Positions 8,826 to 16,994 of a DNA stretch of 64,000 nt are shown one piece after another. How positions within the stretch are numbered: the first letter of the stretch is position 1; each line of letters begins with the position of its first letter. The notes under the pieces are model-generated. The model saw only the letters and a program-made list of their open reading frames with translations, searched no databases and had not been told where the DNA came from. The translations under genes were made by a program, and so were the position numbers. Source of the stretch: Hellea sp. (lineage in GTDB: Bacteria; Pseudomonadota; Alphaproteobacteria; Caulobacterales; Maricaulaceae); contig JAQXEH010000012.1 of assembly GCA_029250925.1 (NCBI GenBank), forward strand, positions 1-64,000, written 5' to 3'.

Positions 8826-9263
8826 TTATTCGATATCTGCTGTTGTCATTTCTTTTAGGTAAATTAGTAGAGCAGTTCTATCTTCTTGTTTTCTGATACC
8901 CACAAAGCTCATTCTAGTGCCTTCCATAAATTCGTTAGGTTTCTGTATGTAGGCGTTTAAGGTTTCATCGTCCCAAATTACGCCTGATTTGCTCATAGCT
9001 TTAGAGTAATTAAAGTTAGATTTATTACCCGCAGTTGCTCCATAAATGTTCCAGAGGTTTGGCCCAACCTTATTTTTTCCTTTAATGTCTAATGAGTGAC
9101 AGGCCCTGCATCGTTTATAAATTATTCTTCCGCGCTCAAATGGTGATAATGATACTTTATTTAAAGTTTTTTCTTCAGATACTGTAATCTGTTTTTTATT
9201 TATGTCTGTATTGTTACAAGATATTAGTATAAATACACTAAAAATTAATATCAATTTTCGCAT
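8826..9263 (-). CDS. Lipoprotein class I cytochrome c
   Basis: This 145-residue electron-transfer protein has a lipoprotein-type signal peptide ending in the lipobox ISC (C16), so it is probably lipid-anchored on the periplasmic side of a membrane. The haem-binding CxxCH is C52-R-A-C55-H56. The likely sixth ligand is M118 in GTRMSFVG, as in mitochondrial/cytochrome c2-like proteins (the KVGPNLWNIYG block is also typical). It sits upstream of nadK and is divergent from the acyl-CoA dehydrogenase. A long dyad lies just upstream of its start. It probably carries electrons to a terminal oxidase; the partner is not in the window. Confidence 0.9.
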   Translation of the reverse strand: MRKLILIFSVFILISCNNTDINKKQITVSEEKTLNKVSLSPFERGRIIYKRCRACHSLDIKGKNKVGPNLWNIYGATAGNKSNFNYSKAMSKSGVIWDDETLNAYIQKPNEFMEGTRMSFVGIRKQEDRTALLIYLKEMTTADIE

Positions 9264-9278
9264 GGACTTCCTTAATTT

Positions 9279-9307
9279 AATATTATCACTATCACTGTGA
9301 TTATATT
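9279..9307. promoter_or_regulatory. Dyad upstream of the cytochrome c gene, operator candidate
   Basis: The arms AATATTATCAC and GTGATTATATT are inverted copies with one mismatch in 11, separated by seven bases. They begin 16 bp upstream of the cytochrome c start in the divergent gap with the acyl-CoA dehydrogenase. The position suits a repressor or activator site, or a leader hairpin. No regulator is identified. Confidence 0.4.
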
Positions 9308-9417
9308 ATTGAAAGGCTCAAACTATTAAAAAAGCAGTTTAAAAACATAACGCGGCAAAATGATACTATGTTTTTAGATTTTTTATGTGTCATATAGCAT
9401 TTCAGCAAGAGGTAAAA

Positions 9418-11169
9418 ATGTCATTCACTCCACCAATTAAATTAATACAATACCTGATCGAGCATAGTACGGATCTTGACATCATATTGAATTCACCTGC
9501 ATTTGAGGGCATTAATATGGAGCTCATAGGTGATGTTCTTTCTGCAGCTTCAAATTTTTCTCAGAATAAATGGGCGCCTTTAAATTGGGCTGGCGACCAA
9601 AACCCAGCAAAATTAATTGATGGGCAAGTCATAAGTACTCCCGGTTTTAAAGAAGCGTATAAAGATTTTGTAGATGCTGAGTGGCTTTCAATAGCAACCC
9701 CTTCTGAAGTTGGTGGAATGGGGTTACCTCAAGTTGTTAAAGTTGGCACGGATGAAATGTTTTATGCTGCAAATATGGCTCTTGGCTTATGCCCCATGCT
9801 AACTTCTAGTGCAGCAAAGGCTATATTGGCACATGCTGATGGGTCTATTAGAAATAAATATCTACCAAAAATGGTTTGCGGGGAATGGACAGGTGCTATG
9901 TGTCTAACTGAACCTCAAGCTGGATCTGATTTAGGCCCTGTCAGAACAAAGGCATTGGATAATGGAGATGGAACGTATTCGATTACGGGTCAAAAGATCT
10001 ATATTACATGGGGTGACCATGATGTAGCGGATAACATAATTCACCTAGTTTTAGCTCGTTTGCCTAATGCCCCATTGGGATCGAAAGGTATATCTTTGTT
10101 TTTGTGCCCTAAGTTTATGGTGAATGATAATGGAGAATTAGGTGCTAGAAATAGTTTTTCTGCTATTGGGCTTGAACATAAATTAGGTATTCACGGATCC
10201 CCTACATGTGTGATGGAGTTTAGTTCTGCTACAGGTTGGCTTATTGGGAAGGAAAACCAAGGTCTCTCTTGTATGTTTACCATGATGAACGAGGCTCGTT
10301 TATTTGTAGGAGTTCAAGGTGTTGCTATTGGCGAGAGGGCATATCAAGCAGCATTACAATATTCGAACGACAGAGTGCAGGGACGGACTATCACGGGTAT
10401 TGAATCAATTAATGGACACCCCGATGTGCGGAGAAGTTTAATAGATATGAAGGCCAAGTTATTAGGTGCTAGGGCGATATGTCTTGCTGCTGCTGCTGCA
10501 GGGGACATAGCAAGTCACTCAAGTGATGAAAAAATTCGAAAAGAAGCTCATATCCGAGAAGCTTTGCTAACGCCTGTAGCTAAGGCATATGGATCTGATA
10601 TTGGTGTTGAAGTCAGCTCCTTAGGTGTTCAAGTTCATGGTGGAATGGGTTTCGTTGAGGAAACAGGTGCCGCGCAACATTATAGAGATAGTAGAATTGC
10701 TCCGATATATGAAGGAACTAACGGAATTCAAGCTATTGATTTAGTTGGAAGGAAACTAAGGCGGGATGGTGGGGCAGGCATGAATGCTTTAATAGTAGAC
10801 TTAAAAAAAGTCTGTAATCTAGCAAATTCGTCTTCATTTGATTTAATAGAATGTTCAGCATCACTAATGGACGGCATTCAAACATTAGAGCTTGCTACTG
10901 ATATTATGCTTCAAGCAGATGAAATTGATGCATTATCCGCTGCTACGCCTTATTTAAACATTGTTGCAAGTGTGATATCTGGTGCTTTTATCATGAAAGC
11001 AGTTGTAAATGGCGCAATTGCTGGGGACGAAAATACAGAAAATATGGTATCTCTTTGCACTTATCATTTAAAATCTATTATGCCGTTGGCAAAAAATTCT
11101 ATTGAATTTTTAAGAAGTCCAAACAAGTTAGTTTTTGACTTCCCTAGGGAACAGCTTGCTGATTTGTAA
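9418..11169 (+). CDS. Acyl-CoA dehydrogenase (DmdC-like, long form)
   Basis: This is a FAD-dependent acyl-CoA dehydrogenase of about 583 residues. It has the N-terminal, middle and C-terminal ACAD domains plus a further C-terminal extension, as in the DmdC/FadE-like subgroup. The middle domain has MCLTEPQAGSDLGPVRT and the FAD-contact KIYITWGDHD. The catalytic glutamate is in APIYEGTNGIQAIDLVGRKL. The start is placed at ATG 9418, which has AGAGG seven bases upstream; an in-frame ATG 33 bases earlier lacks a site. Substrates could be fatty acyl-CoA or 3-methylmercaptopropionyl-CoA; context does not decide. panB follows after about 38 bp. Confidence 0.88.
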   Translation: MSFTPPIKLIQYLIEHSTDLDIILNSPAFEGINMELIGDVLSAASNFSQNKWAPLNWAGDQNPAKLIDGQVISTPGFKEAYKDFVDAEWLSIATPSEVGGMGLPQVVKVGTDEMFYAANMALGLCPMLTSSAAKAILAHADGSIRNKYLPKMVCGEWTGAMCLTEPQAGSDLGPVRTKALDNGDGTYSITGQKIYITWGDHDVADNIIHLVLARLPNAPLGSKGISLFLCPKFMVNDNGELGARNSFSAIGLEHKLGIHGSPTCVMEFSSATGWLIGKENQGLSCMFTMMNEARLFVGVQGVAIGERAYQAALQYSNDRVQGRTITGIESINGHPDVRRSLIDMKAKLLGARAICLAAAAAGDIASHSSDEKIRKEAHIREALLTPVAKAYGSDIGVEVSSLGVQVHGGMGFVEETGAAQHYRDSRIAPIYEGTNGIQAIDLVGRKLRRDGGAGMNALIVDLKKVCNLANSSSFDLIECSASLMDGIQTLELATDIMLQADEIDALSAATPYLNIVASVISGAFIMKAVVNGAIAGDENTENMVSLCTYHLKSIMPLAKNSIEFLRSPNKLVFDFPREQLADL

Positions 11170-11207
11170 TTCATACTTCATATTAAGGTCTAGCTATAGG
11201 AGTTCTA

Positions 11208-12029
11208 ATGTCAGCTCAGACAAGTATCAAAAGAATAACTGCGCCTCAAATTACAGAGCGGAAAAACGGCAAACCAATTGTTTGTTTGACGGCGTATGAT
11301 GCTCCAACAGCAAATATTTTAGACAAATTCTGTGATATACTGTTAGTTGGTGATAGCGTAGGTATGGTAGTACATGGATTTACAACAACTGTTGGCGTAA
11401 CTCTTGATATGATGATTTTGCACGGACAAGCTGTAATGCGTGGATCACAAAAGGCTCTCGTTGTAGTGGATTTGCCCTTTGGTTCCTATGAAGATAGTGT
11501 TGAAACAGCATTTCGTAGTGCCTCCAGGGTTATGATGGAAACAGGATGTAATGCTGTTAAAATTGAGAGTGGATCATATGCCGCTGAAACAATTAGTTAC
11601 CTCGTTGAGAGAGGGATTCCTGTTATGAGTCATGTGGGGCTTCGCCCCCAAAGTATGAATGTACTAGGAGGTTTCCGCGCTCGTGGAAGGAGAAAAGTGG
11701 TAGAAGATGAAATTATTGCTAATGCAATAGCTGCAGCTAATGCAGGGTCTTTCGCAGTAGTTGTGGAAGGTACGTCAGCTGAGATAGCAGAAAAGGTTAC
11801 AAAGTCAGTTAAAATTCCTACTATTGGTATTGGTGCTTCTGAAAAATGCGATGGTCAGATTTTAGTTACACCTGATATGCTAGGGCAATTTGACCGAGTA
11901 CCTAAGTTTGTGAAAAAATTTGCGGATATGAAGGGTTTGGTTGAAGGTGCTGCTAAAGAATATGCAGAGCAGGTAGGTAATAGAAGTTTTCCAGCCGAAG
12001 AAAATACTTATAAATTTAAACATAAATAA
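11208..12029 (+). CDS. panB: 3-methyl-2-oxobutanoate hydroxymethyltransferase
   Basis: PanB transfers a hydroxymethyl group from methylene-tetrahydrofolate to 2-oxoisovalerate to make ketopantoate, the first committed step to pantothenate and coenzyme A. The 273-residue protein shows the family blocks: VCLTAYDAPTA, LLVGDSVGMVVHG (Mg-binding Asp), VVVDLPFGSYE, AVKIESG, VMSHVGLRPQS and PTIGIGASEKCDGQILV. A good ribosome-binding site (AGGAG) precedes the ATG. panC is not adjacent. Confidence 0.96.
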   Translation: MSAQTSIKRITAPQITERKNGKPIVCLTAYDAPTANILDKFCDILLVGDSVGMVVHGFTTTVGVTLDMMILHGQAVMRGSQKALVVVDLPFGSYEDSVETAFRSASRVMMETGCNAVKIESGSYAAETISYLVERGIPVMSHVGLRPQSMNVLGGFRARGRRKVVEDEIIANAIAAANAGSFAVVVEGTSAEIAEKVTKSVKIPTIGIGASEKCDGQILVTPDMLGQFDRVPKFVKKFADMKGLVEGAAKEYAEQVGNRSFPAEENTYKFKHK

Positions 12030-12144
12030 GACTTTCTTTTTAAAAATAATATACTGTTATCACGTTAGCTGTTGCGAAAGTATCACTTGGGAGATATGTT
12101 GTTTTTAGCAGAAATTCATTTTGCAATTTTCAAAAGGTTTTTTA

Positions 12145-12861
12145 GTGGTTGATTTTATCAATGAAGTTGAAGAAGAGCTACGCAAGGACGAGTATAACCG
12201 ACTTCTCAGGCGTTACGGCCCTATTCTATTATCGATCATTATTATCGTTGTCATTATAGCTGGCATTATCGAATTTCGTAAATATTCAGAGGACAAAGCA
12301 GCTAGAGCAACATCAGCTAGTTATGTATCTGCATCTGATAAAGCTGCTGCTGGGGAAACTTTAATCGCAATATCAGATTTTTTATCTCTATCTGAAAAAG
12401 CCCCGTCCGGATATTCCGGCCTTGCCCTGATGCGCGCTGCAGCGCTTCAGCTTGAGTCTGGAAATAATATTGAAGCTGTCCGTCTGTTTGATAATGCATC
12501 CACCAGATTTAGTTTGCCTAGGCATTCGCAATTAGCAGAAATCAAAGCGGCTTATATACTTGCTAGTGAAGGGCAACATTCAGATGTCATAAACCGATTA
12601 GGTCCTTTAGCGCAAAAAGATGCTCCCTATGAGTTTTTAGCTCGTGAGCTATTGGGATTATCGGCACTCGCTTCTGGTGATATAAACACGGCCCAAGAGC
12701 AATTTAGTTATCTAGAATTTATTCCGGGTGTCCCACCAAATATAAGAGATAGGGCCAAGCAAAGCCTTAGTCTAATGAAGGCAAATGTAATTAACAGTGA
12801 CGGAGCTGAAACTAAGAACAATTCCGATTCTGCAACAACTGAGAAACCTGATGGAAATTAA
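12145..12861 (+). CDS. YfgM-like membrane-anchored TPR protein
   Basis: The protein of about 238 residues has a short cytoplasmic N terminus rich in acidic residues (VEEELRKDEYNRLLRRYG). One transmembrane helix follows (PILLSIIIIVVIIAGII), then a periplasmic tetratricopeptide domain (TPR_21 type). The start is set at GTG 12145, seven bases after AAAAGG; a TTG 24 bases upstream has no site. YfgM-like proteins associate with the Sec translocon and with periplasmic chaperones. Its place directly before bamB and der matches a widely conserved gene order. Its last codons overlap the region just upstream of bamB. Confidence 0.85.
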   Translation: MVDFINEVEEELRKDEYNRLLRRYGPILLSIIIIVVIIAGIIEFRKYSEDKAARATSASYVSASDKAAAGETLIAISDFLSLSEKAPSGYSGLALMRAAALQLESGNNIEAVRLFDNASTRFSLPRHSQLAEIKAAYILASEGQHSDVINRLGPLAQKDAPYEFLARELLGLSALASGDINTAQEQFSYLEFIPGVPPNIRDRAKQSLSLMKANVINSDGAETKNNSDSATTEKPDGN

Positions 12862-12865
12862 ATTG

Positions 12866-14314
12866 ATGAAATATTTTTTCTGTATAATTTTAGTCCTTAT
12901 GTTGTGTGGTTGTTCTACTATAAGTGGAATAGGTGACGCCGTGGGCTCAATCAACCCGTTTGATAGATCGGATGAAAAATCCAAGGAAGCTCAAGGTAAA
13001 GTTGCAGGGGAAACTGACAGAATTTCTATTTTGGAATTGAATGAGACTTTGAAACAGTCAGAAACTATTAAGCCAGAACAAATTGTTTTGCCTCCTGCCT
13101 ACTCAAATGCTAATTGGCCCCAAGTTGGTGGTAACGCAGCACATGCTTTACAGCATACTGATGCAAAAGGAAGCTTCAGAAAAATTTGGTCTAAAAGTAC
13201 AGGTAAAGGCTCTAACCGAAAAGGAAGAGTTGTCGCTCCACCTGTAACAGATGATGGTTTAATATATACTATGGATGGAAATAACCTAATCACTGCTATG
13301 GATATTATTTCAGGAACTAAGATATGGAGTTATAAGGTTGCCTTGAAGGAACGTCAAAGAACACGCTTAGGTAGAGTTGGTATTGTAGAACGTGTTAGAG
13401 ATCCTCTTTCAATTCTTGACGGATCAGGAACAGATAAAGAGTCCGTAGGTGGTGGAATAGCTGTGGTAAATGGAAAGTTATTTGTTACATCAGGATTGGG
13501 TGTGGTGAGTGGCCTTGATTCTAAGAGTGGGGAAGAGGTATGGCGCACCGTTACTAGAACGCCAATGCATTCTGCCCCCACCGCTGCTGGCGGGCGTGTG
13601 TTTGCTGTCTCGGATGATAACGAATTATTTGCGTTTAACGCTGAAACCGGAGAAGTCATTTGGACATATCAAGGAATAGTTGAAAGTGCTAGGATGCTAA
13701 CTGCTCCAAGCCCTGCTGTCGTTGGAGACACAGTTATTTCTGGCTTTGCTTCCGGTGAGTTAATTGCATTAAGAGTACAAAATGGTAGTGTTCTTTGGCA
13801 GGATGCTTTATCCTCAGCAGGGCAATTAACGCCCCTTGCTTCACTTAACGATATTGCTTCGGGACCAGTTGTCGATGATGGATATGTCATTGCATCAGCC
13901 CAGTCAGGGGTTACTAGTGCTTTTGATTTAAGAACTGGGCAGAGAATATGGACTCAGCCAGCTGGCTCGCTAAATTTTCCATTACTAGCTGGGGATTTTG
14001 TTTACCTTGCTATGACGGATGGCCGTATTATATGTATGTCTAAAACTGATGGTTCAGTAATATGGATTACGCAACTTCGATCTCACAAAAATATAAAGAA
14101 AAAGAAAAAACGTATTTCTTACTCTGGTCCAATATTTGTTGGTGAAAGATTGTTGGTGATGTCATCAAAAGGCAAAGCAATAACATTAAATCCTTATGAT
14201 GGAACTATACTTGATGAGTTTAAAATTGGTGGGAATGTTTTTGTTGCTCCTGTAATTGCGAATGAAACTGTATTCGTAATGACCAATTCTGCTAAACTTA
14301 TCGCTTTCCGTTAG
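12866..14314 (+). CDS. bamB: Outer-membrane assembly lipoprotein BamB
   Basis: BamB is a lipoprotein subunit of the BAM complex that folds beta-barrel proteins into the outer membrane. The start is placed at ATG 12866, which gives a clean lipoprotein signal with lipobox LCGC about 17 residues in. Longer in-frame starts would push the signal inside. The mature part is an eight-bladed PQQ-type beta-propeller with recurrent blade motifs such as GLVYTMDGN-like, LDSKSGEEVWR, FNAETGEVIWTYQG, LRTGQRIWTQ and KTDGSVIWITQL. A basic tract (KNIKKKKKR) lies near the last blades. der follows ten bases later, as in many proteobacteria. Confidence 0.93.
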   Translation: MKYFFCIILVLMLCGCSTISGIGDAVGSINPFDRSDEKSKEAQGKVAGETDRISILELNETLKQSETIKPEQIVLPPAYSNANWPQVGGNAAHALQHTDAKGSFRKIWSKSTGKGSNRKGRVVAPPVTDDGLIYTMDGNNLITAMDIISGTKIWSYKVALKERQRTRLGRVGIVERVRDPLSILDGSGTDKESVGGGIAVVNGKLFVTSGLGVVSGLDSKSGEEVWRTVTRTPMHSAPTAAGGRVFAVSDDNELFAFNAETGEVIWTYQGIVESARMLTAPSPAVVGDTVISGFASGELIALRVQNGSVLWQDALSSAGQLTPLASLNDIASGPVVDDGYVIASAQSGVTSAFDLRTGQRIWTQPAGSLNFPLLAGDFVYLAMTDGRIICMSKTDGSVIWITQLRSHKNIKKKKKRISYSGPIFVGERLLVMSSKGKAITLNPYDGTILDEFKIGGNVFVAPVIANETVFVMTNSAKLIAFR

Positions 14315-14324
14315 TCTTGTAATC

Positions 14325-15779
14325 ATGTCCATTGACCCAGGTAATATTGAGGAAGTTAGTTCCAATTTCGACTCGTCTGGAGAACTTCGTCCTGCGAAAA
14401 TTGCAATTGTAGGGAGACCTAATGTTGGAAGATCAACGATATTTAATCGTTTAGCGGGTAAGAAGTTGGCAATTGTTAACGATACTCCCGGTGTAACTAG
14501 AGATGTTCGTGAGGTCAGGTCAAAGCTTCGTGGTCATAATATGGTGCTGATGGACACGGCTGGATTCGAGAACGCTAAAGGTCATAAAATTGAAGCTAAA
14601 ATGCGCGCTCAAACCGAGTTGGCTGTGCTCGATGCCGATATAGTTTTATTTGTTTATGATGCTCGCGAAGGTGTCACTCCACTTGATCGTACTTTTGCAC
14701 AATATGTCCGGCGTACCAATAAGACAACTTTTTTAGTAGCGAATAAATGTGAAAGTTCTGCTTCTGATGCCGGCATCACTGATGGTTACTCTCTTGGTAT
14801 GGGGGACCCCATAGAGGTGGCTGCCGAGCATAATATTGGTTTTGGAGAGTTGGATGATGCTGTTGAGCTCGCTTTGCGTGATGTTGATCTTAATCTTAGA
14901 GATGATAATATCGATTATGAGGAGGCACCTGTTCGTATCGCTATTGTGGGTAGACCAAATGCAGGTAAATCAACGTTAATCAATACTTTAATTGGTGAAA
15001 ATAGGCTTCTAGTTGGACCTGAAGCTGGTATTACTCGTGATTCTATAACTATCGATTACATGTGGCAAGGTCGTCGCGTTCAATTTCATGATACAGCTGG
15101 GTTACGTAAAAAATCAAAGGTTCATGAAACATTAGAAGTACTTTCTGTGCAAGACACATTGAGAGCGATTAAATTTGCTCAGGTTGTGATTTTATTAATG
15201 GACTCAACTCAGCCACTTGATAAGCAAGACCTTCAAATAGCAGCATTATGCGAACGTGAAGGTAGAGCACTCGTTTTAGGAGCTTCAAAGTGGGATTTAG
15301 TAAGTAATAAGTCAGAAGCTTCAAAATTTCTACGTGATGAAACTAAGAGGTTATTGCCCCAGTTGAGGGGACTAGAAATAATTATGTTTTCAGGATTGAC
15401 GGGCAAGAGTGTTGATCGCTTATTACCTGCTATTGAACGTGTACAGATTAATTGGTCAGCCAAAGTAAAAACATCAGATTTAAATGACTGGTTGCGTGAA
15501 AAAGTGCAGCGCCATCCGCCCCCAGCTGTTAATGGTAGGCGTATCAAGCCTAAATATATAAGTCAGACGAAAACAAGGCCTCCTACATTTATTCTAAAGT
15601 GTTCAAGGGCAACTAAATTGCCTGAAAGCTACAAACGATATTTAATTAATGGCCTCAGAGAAGATTTTGACCTCCCGTCAGTTCCAATTAGATTTTTTGT
15701 AAGAGCGGATGAAAACCCATATGATAATACGGTTCGCAAACAAGGAATAGAACCTTTGCGAACAAAAGATAGGCCTTAA
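14325..15779 (+). CDS. der: Ribosome-assembly GTPase Der (EngA) with altered G-motifs
   Basis: Der has two tandem G domains and a C-terminal KH-like domain and acts in 50S ribosomal subunit assembly. Domain 1 covers about residues 25-165 (DTAGFE, NKCE) and domain 2 about 200-370 (GRPNAGKST, DTAGLRKKS); the KH region is about 380-470. Two expected residues differ. The P-loop lysine of domain 1 is arginine (R36, codon 14430-14432, NVGRST). The G4 motif of domain 2 reads ASKWD, with serine at the asparagine position (S321, 15285-15287). The length, 484 residues, is normal. The stop codon abuts that of aroC on the other strand. Confidence 0.94.
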   Translation: MSIDPGNIEEVSSNFDSSGELRPAKIAIVGRPNVGRSTIFNRLAGKKLAIVNDTPGVTRDVREVRSKLRGHNMVLMDTAGFENAKGHKIEAKMRAQTELAVLDADIVLFVYDAREGVTPLDRTFAQYVRRTNKTTFLVANKCESSASDAGITDGYSLGMGDPIEVAAEHNIGFGELDDAVELALRDVDLNLRDDNIDYEEAPVRIAIVGRPNAGKSTLINTLIGENRLLVGPEAGITRDSITIDYMWQGRRVQFHDTAGLRKKSKVHETLEVLSVQDTLRAIKFAQVVILLMDSTQPLDKQDLQIAALCEREGRALVLGASKWDLVSNKSEASKFLRDETKRLLPQLRGLEIIMFSGLTGKSVDRLLPAIERVQINWSAKVKTSDLNDWLREKVQRHPPPAVNGRRIKPKYISQTKTRPPTFILKCSRATKLPESYKRYLINGLREDFDLPSVPIRFFVRADENPYDNTVRKQGIEPLRTKDRP

Positions 15780-15788
15780 TTAACCTAT
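15769..15788. terminator. Dyad at the der/aroC convergent stops
   Basis: ATAGG and CCTAT flank a self-complementary TTAATTAA centre that holds both stop codons. Only short T runs follow, so this is a weak candidate for a shared bidirectional terminator. Confidence 0.35.
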
Positions 15789-16850
15789 TTGTCCTCTGTG
15801 CCTGAGCTTATGGTCTGCAAGTACACAAGCTAACATTGCTTCTGCTACAGGCACACCTCTAATGCCGACGCAGGGGTCATGTCTTCCTTTTGTTTTTAGA
15901 TCAATTTCTTGGCCTTCTGAATTAATACTTTGTACAGTTTTTAATATTGACGATGTTGGTTTGATAGCTATGCGAACGATAATATCATCTCCATTAGAAA
16001 TACCGCCTAATATCCCGCCAGAGTTGTTACTTAGAAAATGCGGTTTACCGTTGTTCATTCTTAATTCATCAGCATTTTGCTTGCCACTCAGTCCAGCTGA
16101 ATTAAAACCTGCACCAATTTCTACGCCTTTTGCTGCATTTATACTCATCATACCCATTGCGATATCAGAGTCTAATTTTCCATAAATTGGAGCCCCCCAC
16201 CCTGCAGGAACGCCAGATGCATGTACTTCAATAACTGCCCCTACTGAATTTCCATCTTTTCTAGTGGTGTCTAAATAAGTTTCCCATTTTGCAACAGAAT
16301 CTGGATCAGGACACCAGAATGGATTACTGTCTGTGATAGCCCAACTAAATTTTTCTCTATTTATTTTTAATTCCCCAATCTGTACAACAGCTCCTCTTAT
16401 ATTTATTTCTTTTCCTAATATTTTTCTAGCAATTGCCCCAGCAGCAACACGATTAGCAGTTTCACGAGCAGAACTCCTTCCACCACCTCTATAATCGCGT
16501 ATGCCATATTTATTATGATATGTCATATCTGCGTGGCCCGGACGGTAACTTGATTTTATTTCTGAGTAATCTTTACTTCGTTGGTCTGTATTTTCTATCA
16601 TTAAACTTATCGGAGTTCCCGTTGTTTTTCCCTCAAATACTCCTGATAAAATTTGAACAATATCAGCCTCTCTTCTTTGAGTTACAAAACGCGAAGTACC
16701 TGGTTTTCTTTTATCTAAATGTTTTTGAATGTCGGTTTCTGATAGATTTATTAATGGTGGGCAGCCGTCGATAATGCAACCTATAGCTGGGCCGTGACTT
16801 TCGCCCCATGTTGTAAACCGAAATAGGTGCCCGAAGGTATTGTGTGACAT
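15780..16850 (-). CDS. aroC: Chorismate synthase
   Basis: AroC converts 5-enolpyruvylshikimate-3-phosphate to chorismate, the last step of the shikimate pathway, using reduced FMN. The 356-residue protein has all three signature blocks: [13 protein letters not shown] near the N terminus, [16 protein letters not shown] near residues 125-140, and [13 protein letters not shown] sequence ([18 protein letters not shown]) near the C terminus. The start ATG has AAGG very close upstream on the minus strand. It runs convergent to der with no bases between the stop codons, and it appears to be a single-gene unit. Confidence 0.96.
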   Translation of the reverse strand: MSHNTFGHLFRFTTWGESHGPAIGCIIDGCPPLINLSETDIQKHLDKRKPGTSRFVTQRREADIVQILSGVFEGKTTGTPISLMIENTDQRSKDYSEIKSSYRPGHADMTYHNKYGIRDYRGGGRSSARETANRVAAGAIARKILGKEINIRGAVVQIGELKINREKFSWAITDSNPFWCPDPDSVAKWETYLDTTRKDGNSVGAVIEVHASGVPAGWGAPIYGKLDSDIAMGMMSINAAKGVEIGAGFNSAGLSGKQNADELRMNNGKPHFLSNNSGGILGGISNGDDIIVRIAIKPTSSILKTVQSINSEGQEIDLKTKGRHDPCVGIRGVPVAEAMLACVLADHKLRHRGQIG

Positions 16851-16940
16851 ACCTTTTTCTTTAGACGGCTACGTTATATAATGCCAGAGGAAGTTAAGAA
16901 AAATTTTTGAAAGGTGTATCGAAATACATATTATTTTCAA

Positions 16941-16970
16941 ATAAAAAAAATGGAGGGCTAACCCTCCATT
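16941..16970 (-). terminator. Rho-independent terminator after the Oar-like receptor
   Basis: On the minus strand TGGAGGG and CCCTCCA form a 7-bp GC-rich stem with a four-base loop, followed by a run of eight T residues. It lies about 25 bases past the receptor stop codon. Confidence 0.93.
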
Positions 16971-16994
16971 ATCTAATCTAAGACTTATATTTAA

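Noticed and set aside
10441..10510. Short GCTGCTGCTGCA run as a simple repeat
   Set aside because: It encodes an Ala-rich helix within the conserved acyl-CoA dehydrogenase and is not longer than expected.
16921..16980. Inverted repeat considered as a mobile-element end
   Set aside because: Arms and T run fit a terminator of the receptor gene, and no transposase or target duplication is near.
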